From the NCBI GenBank assembly GCA_016286445.1, contig JAEESS010000001.1, positions 94,376 through 158,375 on the forward strand: a stretch of 64,000 nucleotides of DNA, read 5' to 3'. Below the pieces are notes generated by a model. The model saw nothing but the letters and a program-made list of their open reading frames with translations. It was not told the origin of the DNA and did not search any database. Shown here piece after piece: positions 43,301-53,002 of this stretch. Within the stretch, counting starts at the first letter, position 1; each line of letters starts with the position of its first letter. This DNA comes from Bacillota bacterium (GTDB taxonomy: Bacteria; Bacillota; Clostridia; Christensenellales; CAG-138). The position numbers and the translations under genes were made by a program.

Positions 43301-46300
43301 TTCAGCACCACATTCTCCTCCCCGAACTCGGCTTTCAGCGCGCGCAGAAGCGATTCGCTCGGGTTGACGCCCCATTCCTTCGGCGCGCCTTTTGCGATCT
43401 TCTTTGCCGTATCAAACAGGACGATCGTCGTGCCGCCGGGGTATGCGTGGGTGATGCGGCGTACGCGCTTCTGCTGCTCGGCGTCCATGAACGGAAGACG
43501 GATATACAGCTTCTGCAGGGCGTCTTTGAGCGAACTCAAAGAATCGACAAGGATCGAGTTTGCACGGTCCTCACGGATCGAGATGCGTCCGGAAATCTCA
43601 ACGATGTTTTCGTCGTAGAACTGTCCGGAGCAAGCCTGCAGCGTTTTCGGGAACAACATCAGCTCGATCGTACCGGAATGCCCTTCGAGCACGCCGAGAC
43701 CGATCAGCCCGTTGCCGCTTTTGGTCGGGCGCTGTTTGCACTGGCTCAGCATTCCGCCGACTGTCACAAGCATCTCGTCCTTGATTTCGCCGGAGCCGTC
43801 CGCTTCCGCAAGCTGCGCGACCGTATACGGCAGCCGTTCCAAAGCCGAGCCGAACGCGTCAAGCGGGTGCCCGGACAGATACAGACCGGTCGCTTCGCGT
43901 TCCTTTGCAAGCAGTACGGAATGTGAAAGCTCCGGTAAATGCGGGATCGCCAGCGTTGTCTGTGCGGAGATCTCGCTGCCGCCGTCCAGATCGAAAAGCG
44001 AAAGCTGACCGGATTCGCGCGTTTTCTGCGCACGCTGCGCCGCGTCAAGCGCCTGCGCATAAACGGCAAGCAGACTGCTTCGCGTATAGCCCATCTCGTC
44101 AAAACATCCGGCGGAGATCAAACCTTCGAGCATGCGCTTGTTGAGACCGTGCGTACGGTTCACAAAGTCCTCAAAGTTTTTGAACGGTCCCTTTTCCTTC
44201 CGATCCGCAACGACGTCGCGCATGACGTTTTCGGAAACGTTGCGCACGGAGGAAAGCCCGAAGCGGATCGCGTTGTTCTCGACATTGAAGAGTGCCATGG
44301 ACTTGTTGACGTCCGGCGGCAGGATCTGAATACCGAGCTTTCGCGCGGAATAGACGTATGCCGCGACGCTGTCTGTATTCTGCCGATAGCCGTTGATCGT
44401 CGCCGCGAACAGCTCGGTCGGATAGTAATGCTTCAGATATGCGGTCCGGTACGCCACGACCGCGTAGCATGCGGCATGTGCTTTGTTGAACGCGTAGGAC
44501 GCAAAGTCCATCATCTCATCGAAGATATGGTTTGCAACGTCCTCCGGCACGCCGCGCTTGATCGCGCCGTCGACGCCTTCGGTACCGTAAACGAAGAACG
44601 TGCGTTCCTTTGCCATGACGTCGTGCTTCTTTTTGGACATCGCACGGCGGACAAGATCGCTTCGCCCGTAGCTGTAGCCTGCGAGCGAACGCACGATCTC
44701 CATGACCTGTTCCTGATAGACCATGCAGCCGTAGGTGTTTTTGAGGATCGGCTCCATCAGCGGATGCGCGTATTCGATATTGCCCTCGTGCTTGCCGCGG
44801 ATATAGCGCGGGATCTGCTCCATCGGGCCCGGTCGGTACAGGGAAATGCCTGCGATCAGATCCTCAAAACAGTCCGGACGAAGCTGCATCATGAACTGAC
44901 GCATGCCGCCGGATTCCAACTGGAACACGGCGTCCGTATCGCCGGATGCAATCATTTGCCAAACGCCCGGATCGTCGAAATCGTTTTTGGAAAAGTCCGG
45001 AACAGGCTTGCCTTCCTGCCGGATGAAATCGAGCGCGTCGCGGATGATGGTCAGCGTCCTCAATCCCAGAAAGTCCATCTTGAGAAGTCCGAGTTCCTCA
45101 AGCGTCGTCATCGGGAACTGCGTGGTGAGCGCGCCTTCGTTGCTGGTCAGCGGAACGACCGTGTTCAGCGGAACGCCGGAGATCACAACGCCGGCCGCAT
45201 GCGTGGAGCTGTGGCGCGGAAGACCTTCAAGCTTCATCGAAAGATCGAGCACACGGCGCATCGTTTCGTCGTTGTCGTATAGCGCCTTGAGCTCTGCATT
45301 CATCTGGATCGCATCGGACAGCGTGATCTTCAGCACGTTCGGGATCAGCTTCGCGAGCTTGTCCGCATCGGCATACGGCACGCGCAGAACGCGCGCAACG
45401 TCGCGGACGACCGCCTTCGCCGCCATCGTTCCGAACGTGATGATCTGCGCGACGTGTCCCTCGCCGTATTTTTCGCCGACGTAGTCGATGACCTCCTGGC
45501 GGCGCTCATAACAGAAATCGACGTCGAAGTCCGGCATGGAAACGCGTTCCGGGTTGAGGAATCGCTCGAACAGCAGATTGTATTTCAGTGGATCGACGTC
45601 TGTGATATCGAGGAAATACGCGGCAAGCGACGCCGCGCCGCTTCCTCTGCCGGGACCGACCATGATCCCGTGCGTTTTGGCATAATGAATGAAGTCCCAA
45701 ACGATCAGATAATAATCGACGAAGCCCATCTTTTCGATGACGGACAATTCGTATTCGAGCCGATCGTGCGCTTCCTTGCCGGCGTTCGGCATTTTGCGCT
45801 GCATACCCTCGTCGCAGAGCTTGCGCAGAAAAACGTCGTTATCCATTCCGTCCGGCGCAGTAAAATGCGGCAGGCGGCGAACGCCGAATTGTATCTCCAC
45901 ATTGCACTTTTCGGCGATCTCGTTGGTCGTGTCGAGCGCGTCGGGATCGTCCGGCAGCGCTGCTGCCATTTCATCGTATGATTTCAGATAGAACTGATCG
46001 GTCTCCATCCGCATGCGGTCCGGCTCGTCGACAAAGCGCTGCGTCTGGATGCACAAAAGAACGTCCTGCGCGTCCGCGTCGTCCCTTTGTACATAATGGA
46101 TGTCGTTCGTTGCGACCGTTTTGATGCCGAGCGTTTCAGCAAGCGTGCGAAGCTTCGGAAGGACCTCGAGCTGTTCCGGAATCCCGTGGTTCTGCAGCTC
46201 GATATAGAAATCCTCGCCGAACATCTCCTTGAGCATGCGTGCGATCTCATATGCCCGTGCATCCTGCCCGCGCAGAAAAGACTGCGGAATATCGCCCGCA

Positions 46301-46713
46301 AGACAGGCGGACAGACAAATCAGACCTTCGTGATGCTCGCGCAGAAGATCGTAGTCGATGCGGGGCTTATAATAGAATCCGTGAATGAACGCTTCGGAAG
46401 AAAGCAGCATGAGGTTTTTGTAGCCGGTCTCGTTCTTTGCAAGCAGTATGAGATGCGCGGAATCCCTGTCCTTTGCGTCCTGCGCGTCATATTTGCCCTT
46501 TGCGACATAGGTCTCCATGCCGAGAATCGGCTTGATCCCTTCCGCCTTGCAGGCACGGTAAAAGTCGATCACACCGTACATCACGCCGTGATCGGTGATC
46601 GCAAGCGCCGTTTGTCCGAGTTCTTTTGCGCGCTTCACAAGCTCCGGAATGCGCGACGCGCCGTCCAGCAGGCTGTATTGGGTATGGACATGCAGATGAA
46701 CGAACGGTTTCAC
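43297..46713 (-). CDS. dnaE: DNA polymerase III subunit alpha (DnaE)
   Basis: An 1138-residue replicative polymerase. N-terminal PHP domain (HLHVHTQYSLLDG), catalytic aspartates in PDFDVDF (residues 394-400), then fingers, helix-hairpin-helix and OB domains (VTVGGMLSQCK, about 985-1060). It extends DNA during replication, in Firmicutes often together with PolC. The start is GTG at 46713 with GGGAGG upstream. rlmD overlaps its stop, so the two share a transcript. Confidence 0.96.
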   Translation of the reverse strand: MKPFVHLHVHTQYSLLDGASRIPELVKRAKELGQTALAITDHGVMYGVIDFYRACKAEGIKPILGMETYVAKGKYDAQDAKDRDSAHLILLAKNETGYKNLMLLSSEAFIHGFYYKPRIDYDLLREHHEGLICLSACLAGDIPQSFLRGQDARAYEIARMLKEMFGEDFYIELQNHGIPEQLEVLPKLRTLAETLGIKTVATNDIHYVQRDDADAQDVLLCIQTQRFVDEPDRMRMETDQFYLKSYDEMAAALPDDPDALDTTNEIAEKCNVEIQFGVRRLPHFTAPDGMDNDVFLRKLCDEGMQRKMPNAGKEAHDRLEYELSVIEKMGFVDYYLIVWDFIHYAKTHGIMVGPGRGSGAASLAAYFLDITDVDPLKYNLLFERFLNPERVSMPDFDVDFCYERRQEVIDYVGEKYGEGHVAQIITFGTMAAKAVVRDVARVLRVPYADADKLAKLIPNVLKITLSDAIQMNAELKALYDNDETMRRVLDLSMKLEGLPRHSSTHAAGVVISGVPLNTVVPLTSNEGALTTQFPMTTLEELGLLKMDFLGLRTLTIIRDALDFIRQEGKPVPDFSKNDFDDPGVWQMIASGDTDAVFQLESGGMRQFMMQLRPDCFEDLIAGISLYRPGPMEQIPRYIRGKHEGNIEYAHPLMEPILKNTYGCMVYQEQVMEIVRSLAGYSYGRSDLVRRAMSKKKHDVMAKERTFFVYGTEGVDGAIKRGVPEDVANHIFDEMMDFASYAFNKAHAACYAVVAYRTAYLKHYYPTELFAATINGYRQNTDSVAAYVYSARKLGIQILPPDVNKSMALFNVENNAIRFGLSSVRNVSENVMRDVVADRKEKGPFKNFEDFVNRTHGLNKRMLEGLISAGCFDEMGYTRSSLLAVYAQALDAAQRAQKTRESGQLSLFDLDGGSEISAQTTLAIPHLPELSHSVLLAKEREATGLYLSGHPLDAFGSALERLPYTVAQLAEADGSGEIKDEMLVTVGGMLSQCKQRPTKSGNGLIGLGVLEGHSGTIELMLFPKTLQACSGQFYDENIVEISGRISIREDRANSILVDSLSSLKDALQKLYIRLPFMDAEQQKRVRRITHAYPGGTTIVLFDTAKKIAKGAPKEWGVNPSESLLRALKAEFGEENVVLK

Positions 46714-46752
46714 GGGTCCTCCCTGTCATTCACACAGTATACATTTCAATAC

Positions 46753-46782
46753 ATTATAACACAAAACAAAACAAATACGCAA
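46753..46782 (-). promoter_or_regulatory. promoter of dnaE-rlmD
   Basis: Minus strand TTGCGT (46782-46777), 18 bases, perfect TATAAT (46758-46753), located between the dapB terminator and the dnaE start. Confidence 0.6.
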
Positions 46783-46783
46783 C

Positions 46784-46809
46784 AAAAAGAACGGCTGTAC
46801 GCCGTCCTT
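46784..46809 (-). terminator. terminator after dapB
   Basis: Minus-strand hairpin GGACGGC-GTACA-GCCGTTC followed by TTTTTG (46807 down to 46784), with one mismatch in the stem. Confidence 0.8.
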
Positions 46810-46819
46810 CGCACATGAT

Positions 46820-47587
46820 TCAGTGAAGCAGCTCGGAAACAAGATCCTCCATCGTAAACAGTCCGTTCTGCTTTGTCAGAAGAAACGCGGCAGCTTTCAG
46901 CGCGCCCGATGCAAACACCTGTTTGGAATAGGCTTCGTGCCGAATGGAGATCTCCTCATCCTGTCCGATAAAACGAACCTCATGCTGACCGACGATCGTA
47001 CCGCCGCGGATGCTGTGGAATCCGATTTCGCCGGGTTCTCTGCGGCGATCCTTTTCGCTTCTTCCGAATACATACGGGTGATCCGTGCCGTCCGCTTCGC
47101 GGATCGCGTCCGCGAGCATCAGCGCCGTACCGCTCGGCGCGTCCTTTTTGCGGTTGTGATGCGTCTCGACGATCTCGATGTCGAACGCGTCGCCGAGCGT
47201 CTGCCGCGCCTGTTTCAGAAGAACGCGCATCAGATTGACGCCGAGCGACATATTGCCGGAACGGAAGACCGGGATCTGCTTGCTCGCCTCAGAAATCTTT
47301 GCGATCAGCTCGTCGGAAAGCGCCGTCGTGCAGATCACGGCAGGCGTCTTTGTTCGCAGGCAAAATGCAAGAATCTCCTCCGTCGCCTTCGGGACGGAAA
47401 AGTCGATCACGGCGTCGACCGGTTCGCTCACGTCGGACGCAGATGCATAGACCGGAAACGGAAGCGCAGTTTTGCAGAACGGATCGACGCCGCACACGAT
47501 TTCAAATCCGCTGTCGGCGTCGGAGACCGCCTTCATGAGCGCATGCCCCATCTGTCCGCCGATCCCGTTGATCAATAGCTTTTTCAC
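46820..47587 (-). CDS. dapB: 4-hydroxy-tetrahydrodipicolinate reductase
   Basis: A 255-residue reductase of lysine/diaminopimelate synthesis. N-terminal NAD(P) loop NGIGGQMG, DFSVPKAT, catalytic ETHHNRKKDAPSGTAL. It reduces hydroxytetrahydrodipicolinate. The start is GTG at 47587 with GAGG upstream, 10 bases after dapA. Last gene of asd-dapA-dapB. In a spore former the pathway also feeds dipicolinate. Confidence 0.95.
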   Translation of the reverse strand: MKKLLINGIGGQMGHALMKAVSDADSGFEIVCGVDPFCKTALPFPVYASASDVSEPVDAVIDFSVPKATEEILAFCLRTKTPAVICTTALSDELIAKISEASKQIPVFRSGNMSLGVNLMRVLLKQARQTLGDAFDIEIVETHHNRKKDAPSGTALMLADAIREADGTDHPYVFGRSEKDRRREPGEIGFHSIRGGTIVGQHEVRFIGQDEEISIRHEAYSKQVFASGALKAAAFLLTKQNGLFTMEDLVSELLH

Positions 47588-47597
47588 GGGCTTTTCC

Positions 47598-48476
47598 TCA
47601 CAGCATGCCGTACTCGCGCAGCGTGTTCTCCATCAGCTCATAGTGCTCCAGCGAAGGCTGCACAAGCGGCAGACGCACCTCGGGATCGCAGAGCTTCAAA
47701 AGTCCCATCATCGTCTTGATCGGGATCGGGTTGACCTCGCAGAACGCCGCTTCCTGCAGCGGCAGCAATGCGAGCTGCAGACGCCTCGCTTCTTCGACGT
47801 TGCCGTCGGCGTATTCCTTGCACATCTGGTGCATCGCTTCCGGATGGATGTTCGCGATCGTGGAGATCACGCCCTTGCCGCCGATCGACAGGATCGGAAC
47901 GACCTGGTCGTCGTTACCGGAATAGATATCGCAGTCCGGACAGATCGCCGCAAGCTTTGTGATCTGGCTGATGTCGCCGCTGGCTTCCTTGATGCCGACG
48001 ATGTTCTCGCAGGACCGAACGAGCTTTGATACCGTTTCGGGCTTGATGTTGAGCCCCGTCCGGGATGGAACATTGTATAGGATGATCGGCAGACGCACCT
48101 GCTCGGCGATCGAGCTGTAATGCGCCAAAAGACCTTCCTGTGTGGTCTTGTTGTAGAACGGCGTGACGATGAGAAGCCCGTCGGCGCCGACCGCTTCCGC
48201 AAAGCGGCTCTTCTGGATCGCGTCCTCGGTGTTGTTGCTGCCCGTGCCGACAATGACGGGAATGCGGTTGGAAACACGTTCCACCACAAACCGAATGACC
48301 TCTTCCCGCTCATCCTGCATCAGCGTTGCGGCTTCGCCGGTCGTGCCGAGTGCGACGATCGCGTCGGTGCCGGATGCGATCTGAAGTTCTATGAGACGCG
48401 TCAGCGCGGTATAATCCACGGCGCCGTCGTGAAACGGCGTGATCAAAGCGACTGCCGAACCGGTAAAAATGCTCAT
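47598..48476 (-). CDS. dapA: 4-hydroxy-tetrahydrodipicolinate synthase
   Basis: A 292-residue aldolase that condenses pyruvate with aspartate semialdehyde. Schiff-base Lys163 in IVGIKEASGD; GTTGEAAT and YNVPSRTG complete the active site. The start at 48476 has GGGGGAG upstream. Its ATG overlaps the asd stop by four bases. Confidence 0.96.
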   Translation of the reverse strand: MSIFTGSAVALITPFHDGAVDYTALTRLIELQIASGTDAIVALGTTGEAATLMQDEREEVIRFVVERVSNRIPVIVGTGSNNTEDAIQKSRFAEAVGADGLLIVTPFYNKTTQEGLLAHYSSIAEQVRLPIILYNVPSRTGLNIKPETVSKLVRSCENIVGIKEASGDISQITKLAAICPDCDIYSGNDDQVVPILSIGGKGVISTIANIHPEAMHQMCKEYADGNVEEARRLQLALLPLQEAAFCEVNPIPIKTMMGLLKLCDPEVRLPLVQPSLEHYELMENTLREYGML

Positions 48477-49474
48477 TTGTTCTCCCCCTTTATCAATCGT
48501 TCCATGATCTGCACTGCATTGAGCGCAGCGCCTTTTCTGATATTGTCTGCAACGCACCAGAAATTCAGTCCGTTTTCTACGGAATCGTCGCGGCGAATCC
48601 TTCCGACATAGACGGGGTCTGTGCCGGCCGCTTCGATCGGCATCGGATAGACGTTGTTCTTCGGATCGTCGCGAACGATAATCCCCTCGGCTTTTTCAAG
48701 CAAAGCAAAGACTTCCGAAAGCTCGAACGGACGTTCAAACTCCACGTTGATGCTTTCGCTGTGCCCGTGATAGACCGGCACGCGCACGCAGGTCGCGGAG
48801 ATCCGCAGATCCGGACGCGACAGGATCTTCCGGGTCTCGTTGATCATCTTCTGTTCCTCTTTGGTATTGCCGTTGTCGAGGAACACGTCGATGTGCGGAA
48901 TGACATTATTTGCGATCGGATGCGGGAACTTCTTCGGAAGCGCGCCGCAAAGTCCGTCCTCAAGATCCTGATATCCCTTCTGTCCGGCGCCGGATACCGC
49001 CTGGTAAGTCGAATAGACGATCCGTTTGATCCGGAACGCGTCATCGAGCACCTTCAGCGGAACGACCGCCTGAATCGTGGAGCAGTTCGGATTGGCAACG
49101 ATCCCCTTAGGGATGCTTTTGAGCGCTTCCGGATTGACCTCCGGCACGACGAGCGGAACCATAGGATCCATACGCCACTGACTGGAATTGTCGATCACGA
49201 TCGCGCCGGAAGCGGCGGCAAGCGGCGCAAAGCGTTCGCTGATCGAGCCGCCCGCGGAAAACAGCGCATAATCGAAGCCTTTGCCGACAAAGCTGTCTTC
49301 TTTCAGTTCCGAGACCGTATGTTCTTCGCCGAAAAAGTGCAGCTTTGCGCCTGCACTTCTGGCGGATGCAAACAGTGTATACTCCGCTTCGATCCCATGC
49401 TCTTCCAGCACGGTCAGGAACATTCTTCCGACCATTCCGGTTGCGCCGACGACGGCGATTCGGAGTTTATGCAT
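48473..49474 (-). CDS. asd: aspartate-semialdehyde dehydrogenase
   Basis: A 333-residue enzyme with N-terminal NADP loop VVGATGMVGRMF and catalytic Cys131 in NPNCSTIQ. It makes aspartate semialdehyde, the branch point for lysine, threonine and methionine. GAGGAGG precedes the ATG. First gene of the asd-dapA-dapB operon; the upstream region is too short for a lysine riboswitch. Confidence 0.96.
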   Translation of the reverse strand: MHKLRIAVVGATGMVGRMFLTVLEEHGIEAEYTLFASARSAGAKLHFFGEEHTVSELKEDSFVGKGFDYALFSAGGSISERFAPLAAASGAIVIDNSSQWRMDPMVPLVVPEVNPEALKSIPKGIVANPNCSTIQAVVPLKVLDDAFRIKRIVYSTYQAVSGAGQKGYQDLEDGLCGALPKKFPHPIANNVIPHIDVFLDNGNTKEEQKMINETRKILSRPDLRISATCVRVPVYHGHSESINVEFERPFELSEVFALLEKAEGIIVRDDPKNNVYPMPIEAAGTDPVYVGRIRRDDSVENGLNFWCVADNIRKGAALNAVQIMERLIKGENK

Positions 49475-49506
49475 GACGGAATCCTCCTCTCATGAGAATC
49501 TGAGAT

Positions 49507-49535
49507 AGTATATCATTTTACGCGGAAATTGTCAA
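49507..49535 (-). promoter_or_regulatory. promoter of asd-dapA-dapB
   Basis: Minus strand TTGACA (49535-49530), 17 bases, TATACT (49512-49507). It overlaps the last bases of spoIIP. Confidence 0.82.
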
Positions 49536-50482
49536 TTCGGAAGCCAATCGGAAGCTGTGAGCGTTTCGGAATGAAACGCGTACGCAATGCTTTCTGCAAG
49601 AAACGGCATGGCGGCCTTTGCCTGCGAAAGCGTATTGGCGTTGTGCCCGACCTCCACAAGAATACAGTTCGGCGCAATATGCTGGTTATAACGCCCGGTT
49701 TTGACCCGAACCGGTCTGCACAGCTTTTCGTCGATCGTGTTCAGATGCTCGGTTATACGCTGCGCAAACGCGATATTGGAATCATAGTAAGGTTTTTCCG
49801 CGTACTTCTCCCCCTTGCCGACGACCAGCATCAACCGCGCGGTCTCGATCCCGTTGATCGTCAGATAATCGCACGGGGCGGTGTCGGTGTTGTACGCGTC
49901 GCGGTGCAGATCAATGAACAGCACGATCGAAGGGTACGCCTCATGATATCGCGCCATGGTCGCAACACTGCGTTCGTATGCCGTCGCAAGCTTCGGCGGT
50001 TCGTGATCGGTCGTGTCATGGATTACAGTAAACCCGTAATCGCGTTCGAGGATCTCCTTCAGAACTTCACCGACGGCGACGATGTTTTTCGACGGATCGC
50101 TTGTCCGCCACTTGCCGTTTTCTTTGTATCGGTCCGTTTCCGTCTGCGTATACGCCTCTGTCGTGTGCGTATGGTAGATGAGAATCGTCGGCTCGTCCGA
50201 ACGCAGCGCGTTGATCGCCGGCAGCGTCATAAATTCGCATGCCGCCGAGAGCGTTTCCGGTTCTGCGAGGTCCTCGTTCATCGTTTCGGCACGTTCCGTC
50301 GGTGTCGGCTCAGCTGTTTGCGGGTCCGTTTCAGCCTGCGCAGACCGGACGCGGATTCCGGGCATGATCCAAAGTGCGATCAACAGAACCCCGATCCAGG
50401 CGAGCGCCAAAAGGCTCCATGCAAATGAGGTTGGCTCTGTGGTATAACGGCGTTTGTTTCTGTGATATCTTCTGCGTTTCAT
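49532..50482 (-). CDS. spoIIP: stage II sporulation protein P
   Basis: A 316-residue protein with a basic N-terminus, one transmembrane helix (about residues 20-42) and an extracytoplasmic amidase/endopeptidase domain (ILIYHTHTTEAYT, LFIDLHRDAY, ILVEVGHNANT). It trims septal peptidoglycan and drives forespore engulfment in the DMP complex. It lies just after gpr, a conserved order in spore formers. GGAGGTGCAGG precedes the ATG. Confidence 0.93.
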   Translation of the reverse strand: MKRRRYHRNKRRYTTEPTSFAWSLLALAWIGVLLIALWIMPGIRVRSAQAETDPQTAEPTPTERAETMNEDLAEPETLSAACEFMTLPAINALRSDEPTILIYHTHTTEAYTQTETDRYKENGKWRTSDPSKNIVAVGEVLKEILERDYGFTVIHDTTDHEPPKLATAYERSVATMARYHEAYPSIVLFIDLHRDAYNTDTAPCDYLTINGIETARLMLVVGKGEKYAEKPYYDSNIAFAQRITEHLNTIDEKLCRPVRVKTGRYNQHIAPNCILVEVGHNANTLSQAKAAMPFLAESIAYAFHSETLTASDWLPN

Positions 50483-50521
50483 CCTGCACCTCCGCTACAG
50501 CGTATGCGGCGGTACAGGTAT

Positions 50522-51367
50522 TTATCTCAGTAATTTTTCAAGACTTCGGTACTGTTCGCCGAAGATCATCTGATTGACGGCGTCGGAGAGCACACGGCTC
50601 AGATCGCGGATTACGGCGTCGATATCCTTCGGCGCTACGATCATTTCATTCCATTTCCGATTTTCTGCCGGCTGCGCGCCGCTTTCCCGTACGATCGTTT
50701 CCGCGCTGACAACCGTCGGCACGCCGAGCGCGATGACCGGTACCTTGAGCAGCTTTTCGGTCAGCATCGTGCGGTAGTTTCCGACGCCCGCGCCCGGCGC
50801 TATGCCGCTGTCGTTGCATTGTATGACACATCCGATATGTTCCGTGCCTGCCGCGGCAAGCGAATCGACGAGGATCACAAGATCCGGACGGATCTTCAAA
50901 GACAGTGCGGAAACGACCTCCGCCGTTTCCATACCGGTGACGCCCAGCACATTTGCGCAGAATGCGGATGTGACGGGCGTACCCTCCGGTAGGACGTCCC
51001 GCATGTGCATATGGATATGCCGTGTTACAAGGATGTATTCCGCCGTTCTTGTACCGAGCGCGTCAGCGGCGATATATCGGTTTCCGAGCCCGACGACGAG
51101 CATGTTTTTTGCGTCCCTTGCCATTGCGCGGAGCTCCTTGGAAAGCATGTCTGCAATCTCCTCCCGACGATCGCCGTCCATAAAGTCCTCCGGCGAAGCT
51201 TTCAGCGTGACATATCTGCCGATCGGCTTATCGAGGACCTTTGCGGCGCGCTCTTCGAGAACGTCGATCCTTGTGATCAGAATGCCGTCCCGTTCCTCCT
51301 TCGTCTCGCGAATGCCGGAAAGCTCCTTTGCGGCTGTTTTGGATTCCATTGCAAGATCGGTGCGCAT
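50522..51367 (-). CDS. gpr: germination protease
   Basis: A 281-residue GPR, the self-processing aspartate protease that degrades small acid-soluble spore proteins at germination. Typical features are the N-terminal RTDLAMES, cleaved off during maturation, VGLGNRYIAADALG and HMHMRDVLPEGTPV. GGAGGAAGAA precedes the ATG. It is followed by spoIIP. SASP genes are not in the window. Confidence 0.95.
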   Translation of the reverse strand: MRTDLAMESKTAAKELSGIRETKEERDGILITRIDVLEERAAKVLDKPIGRYVTLKASPEDFMDGDRREEIADMLSKELRAMARDAKNMLVVGLGNRYIAADALGTRTAEYILVTRHIHMHMRDVLPEGTPVTSAFCANVLGVTGMETAEVVSALSLKIRPDLVILVDSLAAAGTEHIGCVIQCNDSGIAPGAGVGNYRTMLTEKLLKVPVIALGVPTVVSAETIVRESGAQPAENRKWNEMIVAPKDIDAVIRDLSRVLSDAVNQMIFGEQYRSLEKLLR

Positions 51368-51381
51368 TTCTTCCTCCGAAT

Positions 51382-51408
51382 AAAAAAACTCGGTCGTTTG
51401 ACCGAGCT
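51382..51408 (-). terminator. terminator after spoIVA
   Basis: Minus-strand stem CTCGGTC-AAAC-GACCGAG (51406-51389) followed by seven T. It lies just upstream of gpr and separates it from spoIVA. Confidence 0.9.
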
Positions 51409-51423
51409 TAGTTTGCGCAGGCT

Positions 51424-52896
51424 TTACAGCATAATACAGATCATTCCGTTGCAGCCGTCGTTGGCGATCTTCTGCAGCGCGCCGTGCAGCTTCATCTGGA
51501 CCTGTTCGTTCATGTTCGATCCCTTTCCCTGCATACCGTCGGATATCAGTTCATACAGCGATTTGCCGAACAGATTGGTTTTCAGATAATCGTCGCCGCT
51601 GACGTTTTCGCTGAGGTAAGCCATCAGATCCCTGCTCTGCTGTTCGGTGCCGATCAGCGGTTCGATGTCGCTTTCGATATCGACACGGATGAGATGCATG
51701 CCGCTTGCCTTTGCGTGCAGACGTACGCCGTACTTCTGACCGTTCCGGAACAGCTCAGGCTCGGAGATCTCGATCTTATCCGGATCGGGATCCACGATCC
51801 CGTAACCGGTCTGCATCGCTTTATTAAGTGCGGCGGAAAGTCTGTCGTATGCCTTTTTTGCCGTCACAAACCCGTTTACGGCACTCATCAGCTCATAATC
51901 GTTGCCGATCGTCATGCCGCATGCGTCGCTCAGGATCGAATAGAACACGCCCTCCTTCGGATGCAGTACGATACAGGCTCTGCCGGTTCCGAGCTCCGTC
52001 CTCTGCACTTCCGCGGACTGGAACAGTTCCATTTCGGAAAACGCGTCGGTGATCCGTTCGATGTCGCGTACGCAATGCACCTCCCGCGTACAGGCGGACA
52101 GCGTTTCGATCATCTGAGACATGACCGGATGATCCGCGTTCAGCGCACGCAGGAAGGAAGGTCCGTTGAGCTCGATCATCTTCAGGGGGAACGCATACAG
52201 GATTTCCGTCAGAAGATTCGTCAGGACGCGTTCTGAAAGGTGCAGAAGATCGACCGTGAGCGGTTTTACGCCGTATTGCGATTCGATCTCCTCCGCGGCG
52301 TGAAGCGCAAGGTCGCCGTTCGGATCGGCGGAGTTCAGCAGAATCACAAACGGCTTGCCGGTTTCCTGCACAGCTTCCATGCATTTCTGCTCAGCCTCAA
52401 GATAGCTTTCCCGCGGAATATCGGTGATCGTTCCGTCGGTCATGACCACGATGCCGACCGTCGCATGATCCGTAATAACCTTGCGCGTACCGATCTCCGC
52501 CGCCTGTTCAAACGGGATATCCTCGTCGAACCACGGCGTTTTGACAAGCCGCGGCACGCCGTCCTCCTCGGAACCGATCGCGTCCGGCACCATAAATCCC
52601 ACGCAGTCCACAAGCCGCATGCGCGCGGTTGCCGTTTCGTCAAGGCGCACCTCCGCCGCTTCGTTCGGAATAAACGTCGGCTGTGTGGTCATGATCGTTT
52701 TTCCGTTGCCGCTTTGCGGCAGCTCGTCGATCAGTCTTTGCCGCTGATATTCGTTTTCGATGTTCGGCACCATCAAAAGCTCGGCAAAGCGCTTGATAAA
52801 CGTCGATTTTCCCGTGCGCACGGGACCGATCACGCCGAAATAGATATCGCCCTGCGTGCGTTCCATCATATCGTGATAAAGAGCTGTTCTGTCCAT
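51424..52896 (-). CDS. spoIVA: stage IV sporulation protein A
   Basis: A 490-residue spore-coat ATPase that polymerises on the forespore surface as the basement layer. TRAFAC-type Walker A GPVRTGKST (residues 24-32), the Thr/Pro-rich switch TIMTTQPTFIP, and the C-terminal NDGCNGMICIML ending are all typical. GGGAGG precedes the ATG. It is monocistronic with its own terminator; the upstream region has a candidate sigma-E promoter. Confidence 0.96.
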   Translation of the reverse strand: MDRTALYHDMMERTQGDIYFGVIGPVRTGKSTFIKRFAELLMVPNIENEYQRQRLIDELPQSGNGKTIMTTQPTFIPNEAAEVRLDETATARMRLVDCVGFMVPDAIGSEEDGVPRLVKTPWFDEDIPFEQAAEIGTRKVITDHATVGIVVMTDGTITDIPRESYLEAEQKCMEAVQETGKPFVILLNSADPNGDLALHAAEEIESQYGVKPLTVDLLHLSERVLTNLLTEILYAFPLKMIELNGPSFLRALNADHPVMSQMIETLSACTREVHCVRDIERITDAFSEMELFQSAEVQRTELGTGRACIVLHPKEGVFYSILSDACGMTIGNDYELMSAVNGFVTAKKAYDRLSAALNKAMQTGYGIVDPDPDKIEISEPELFRNGQKYGVRLHAKASGMHLIRVDIESDIEPLIGTEQQSRDLMAYLSENVSGDDYLKTNLFGKSLYELISDGMQGKGSNMNEQVQMKLHGALQKIANDGCNGMICIML

Positions 52897-52924
52897 AGAA
52901 ACCTCCCGATTCTCCGTTTGGTTT

Positions 52925-52953
52925 ACATTATGCGCGGTAAATCCGACATATTC
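52925..52953 (-). promoter_or_regulatory. candidate sigma-E promoter of spoIVA
   Basis: Minus strand GAATAT (52953-52948), 15 bases, CATAATGT (52932-52925), resembling the mother-cell sigma-E pattern (ATATT-like -35, CATACAnT-like -10). spoIVA is sigma-E dependent in Bacillus subtilis. No sigma-A-type promoter is visible here on this strand. Confidence 0.45.
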
Positions 52954-52967
52954 TTTGTTTTAGGAGG

Positions 52968-52996
52968 TGGACAAAACCGGCAAAATCATGTAAGAT
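52968..52996 (+). promoter_or_regulatory. promoter of the ABC exporter gene, probably giving a leaderless mRNA
   Basis: TGGACA (52968-52973), 17 bases, TAAGAT (52991-52996), six bases, then the ATG at 53003. No ribosome site lies between; the only AGGAGG is 35 bases upstream and before the transcript start. Confidence 0.5.
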
Positions 52997-53002
52997 GGTT
53001 CT

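Noticed and set aside
43939..45282. A 447-codon open frame on the plus strand
   Set aside because: Antisense to dnaE, with no start signal and shadow-type composition.
49475..49531. Lysine riboswitch before asd-dapA-dapB
   Set aside because: Only 57 bases separate the genes and a normal promoter fills them.
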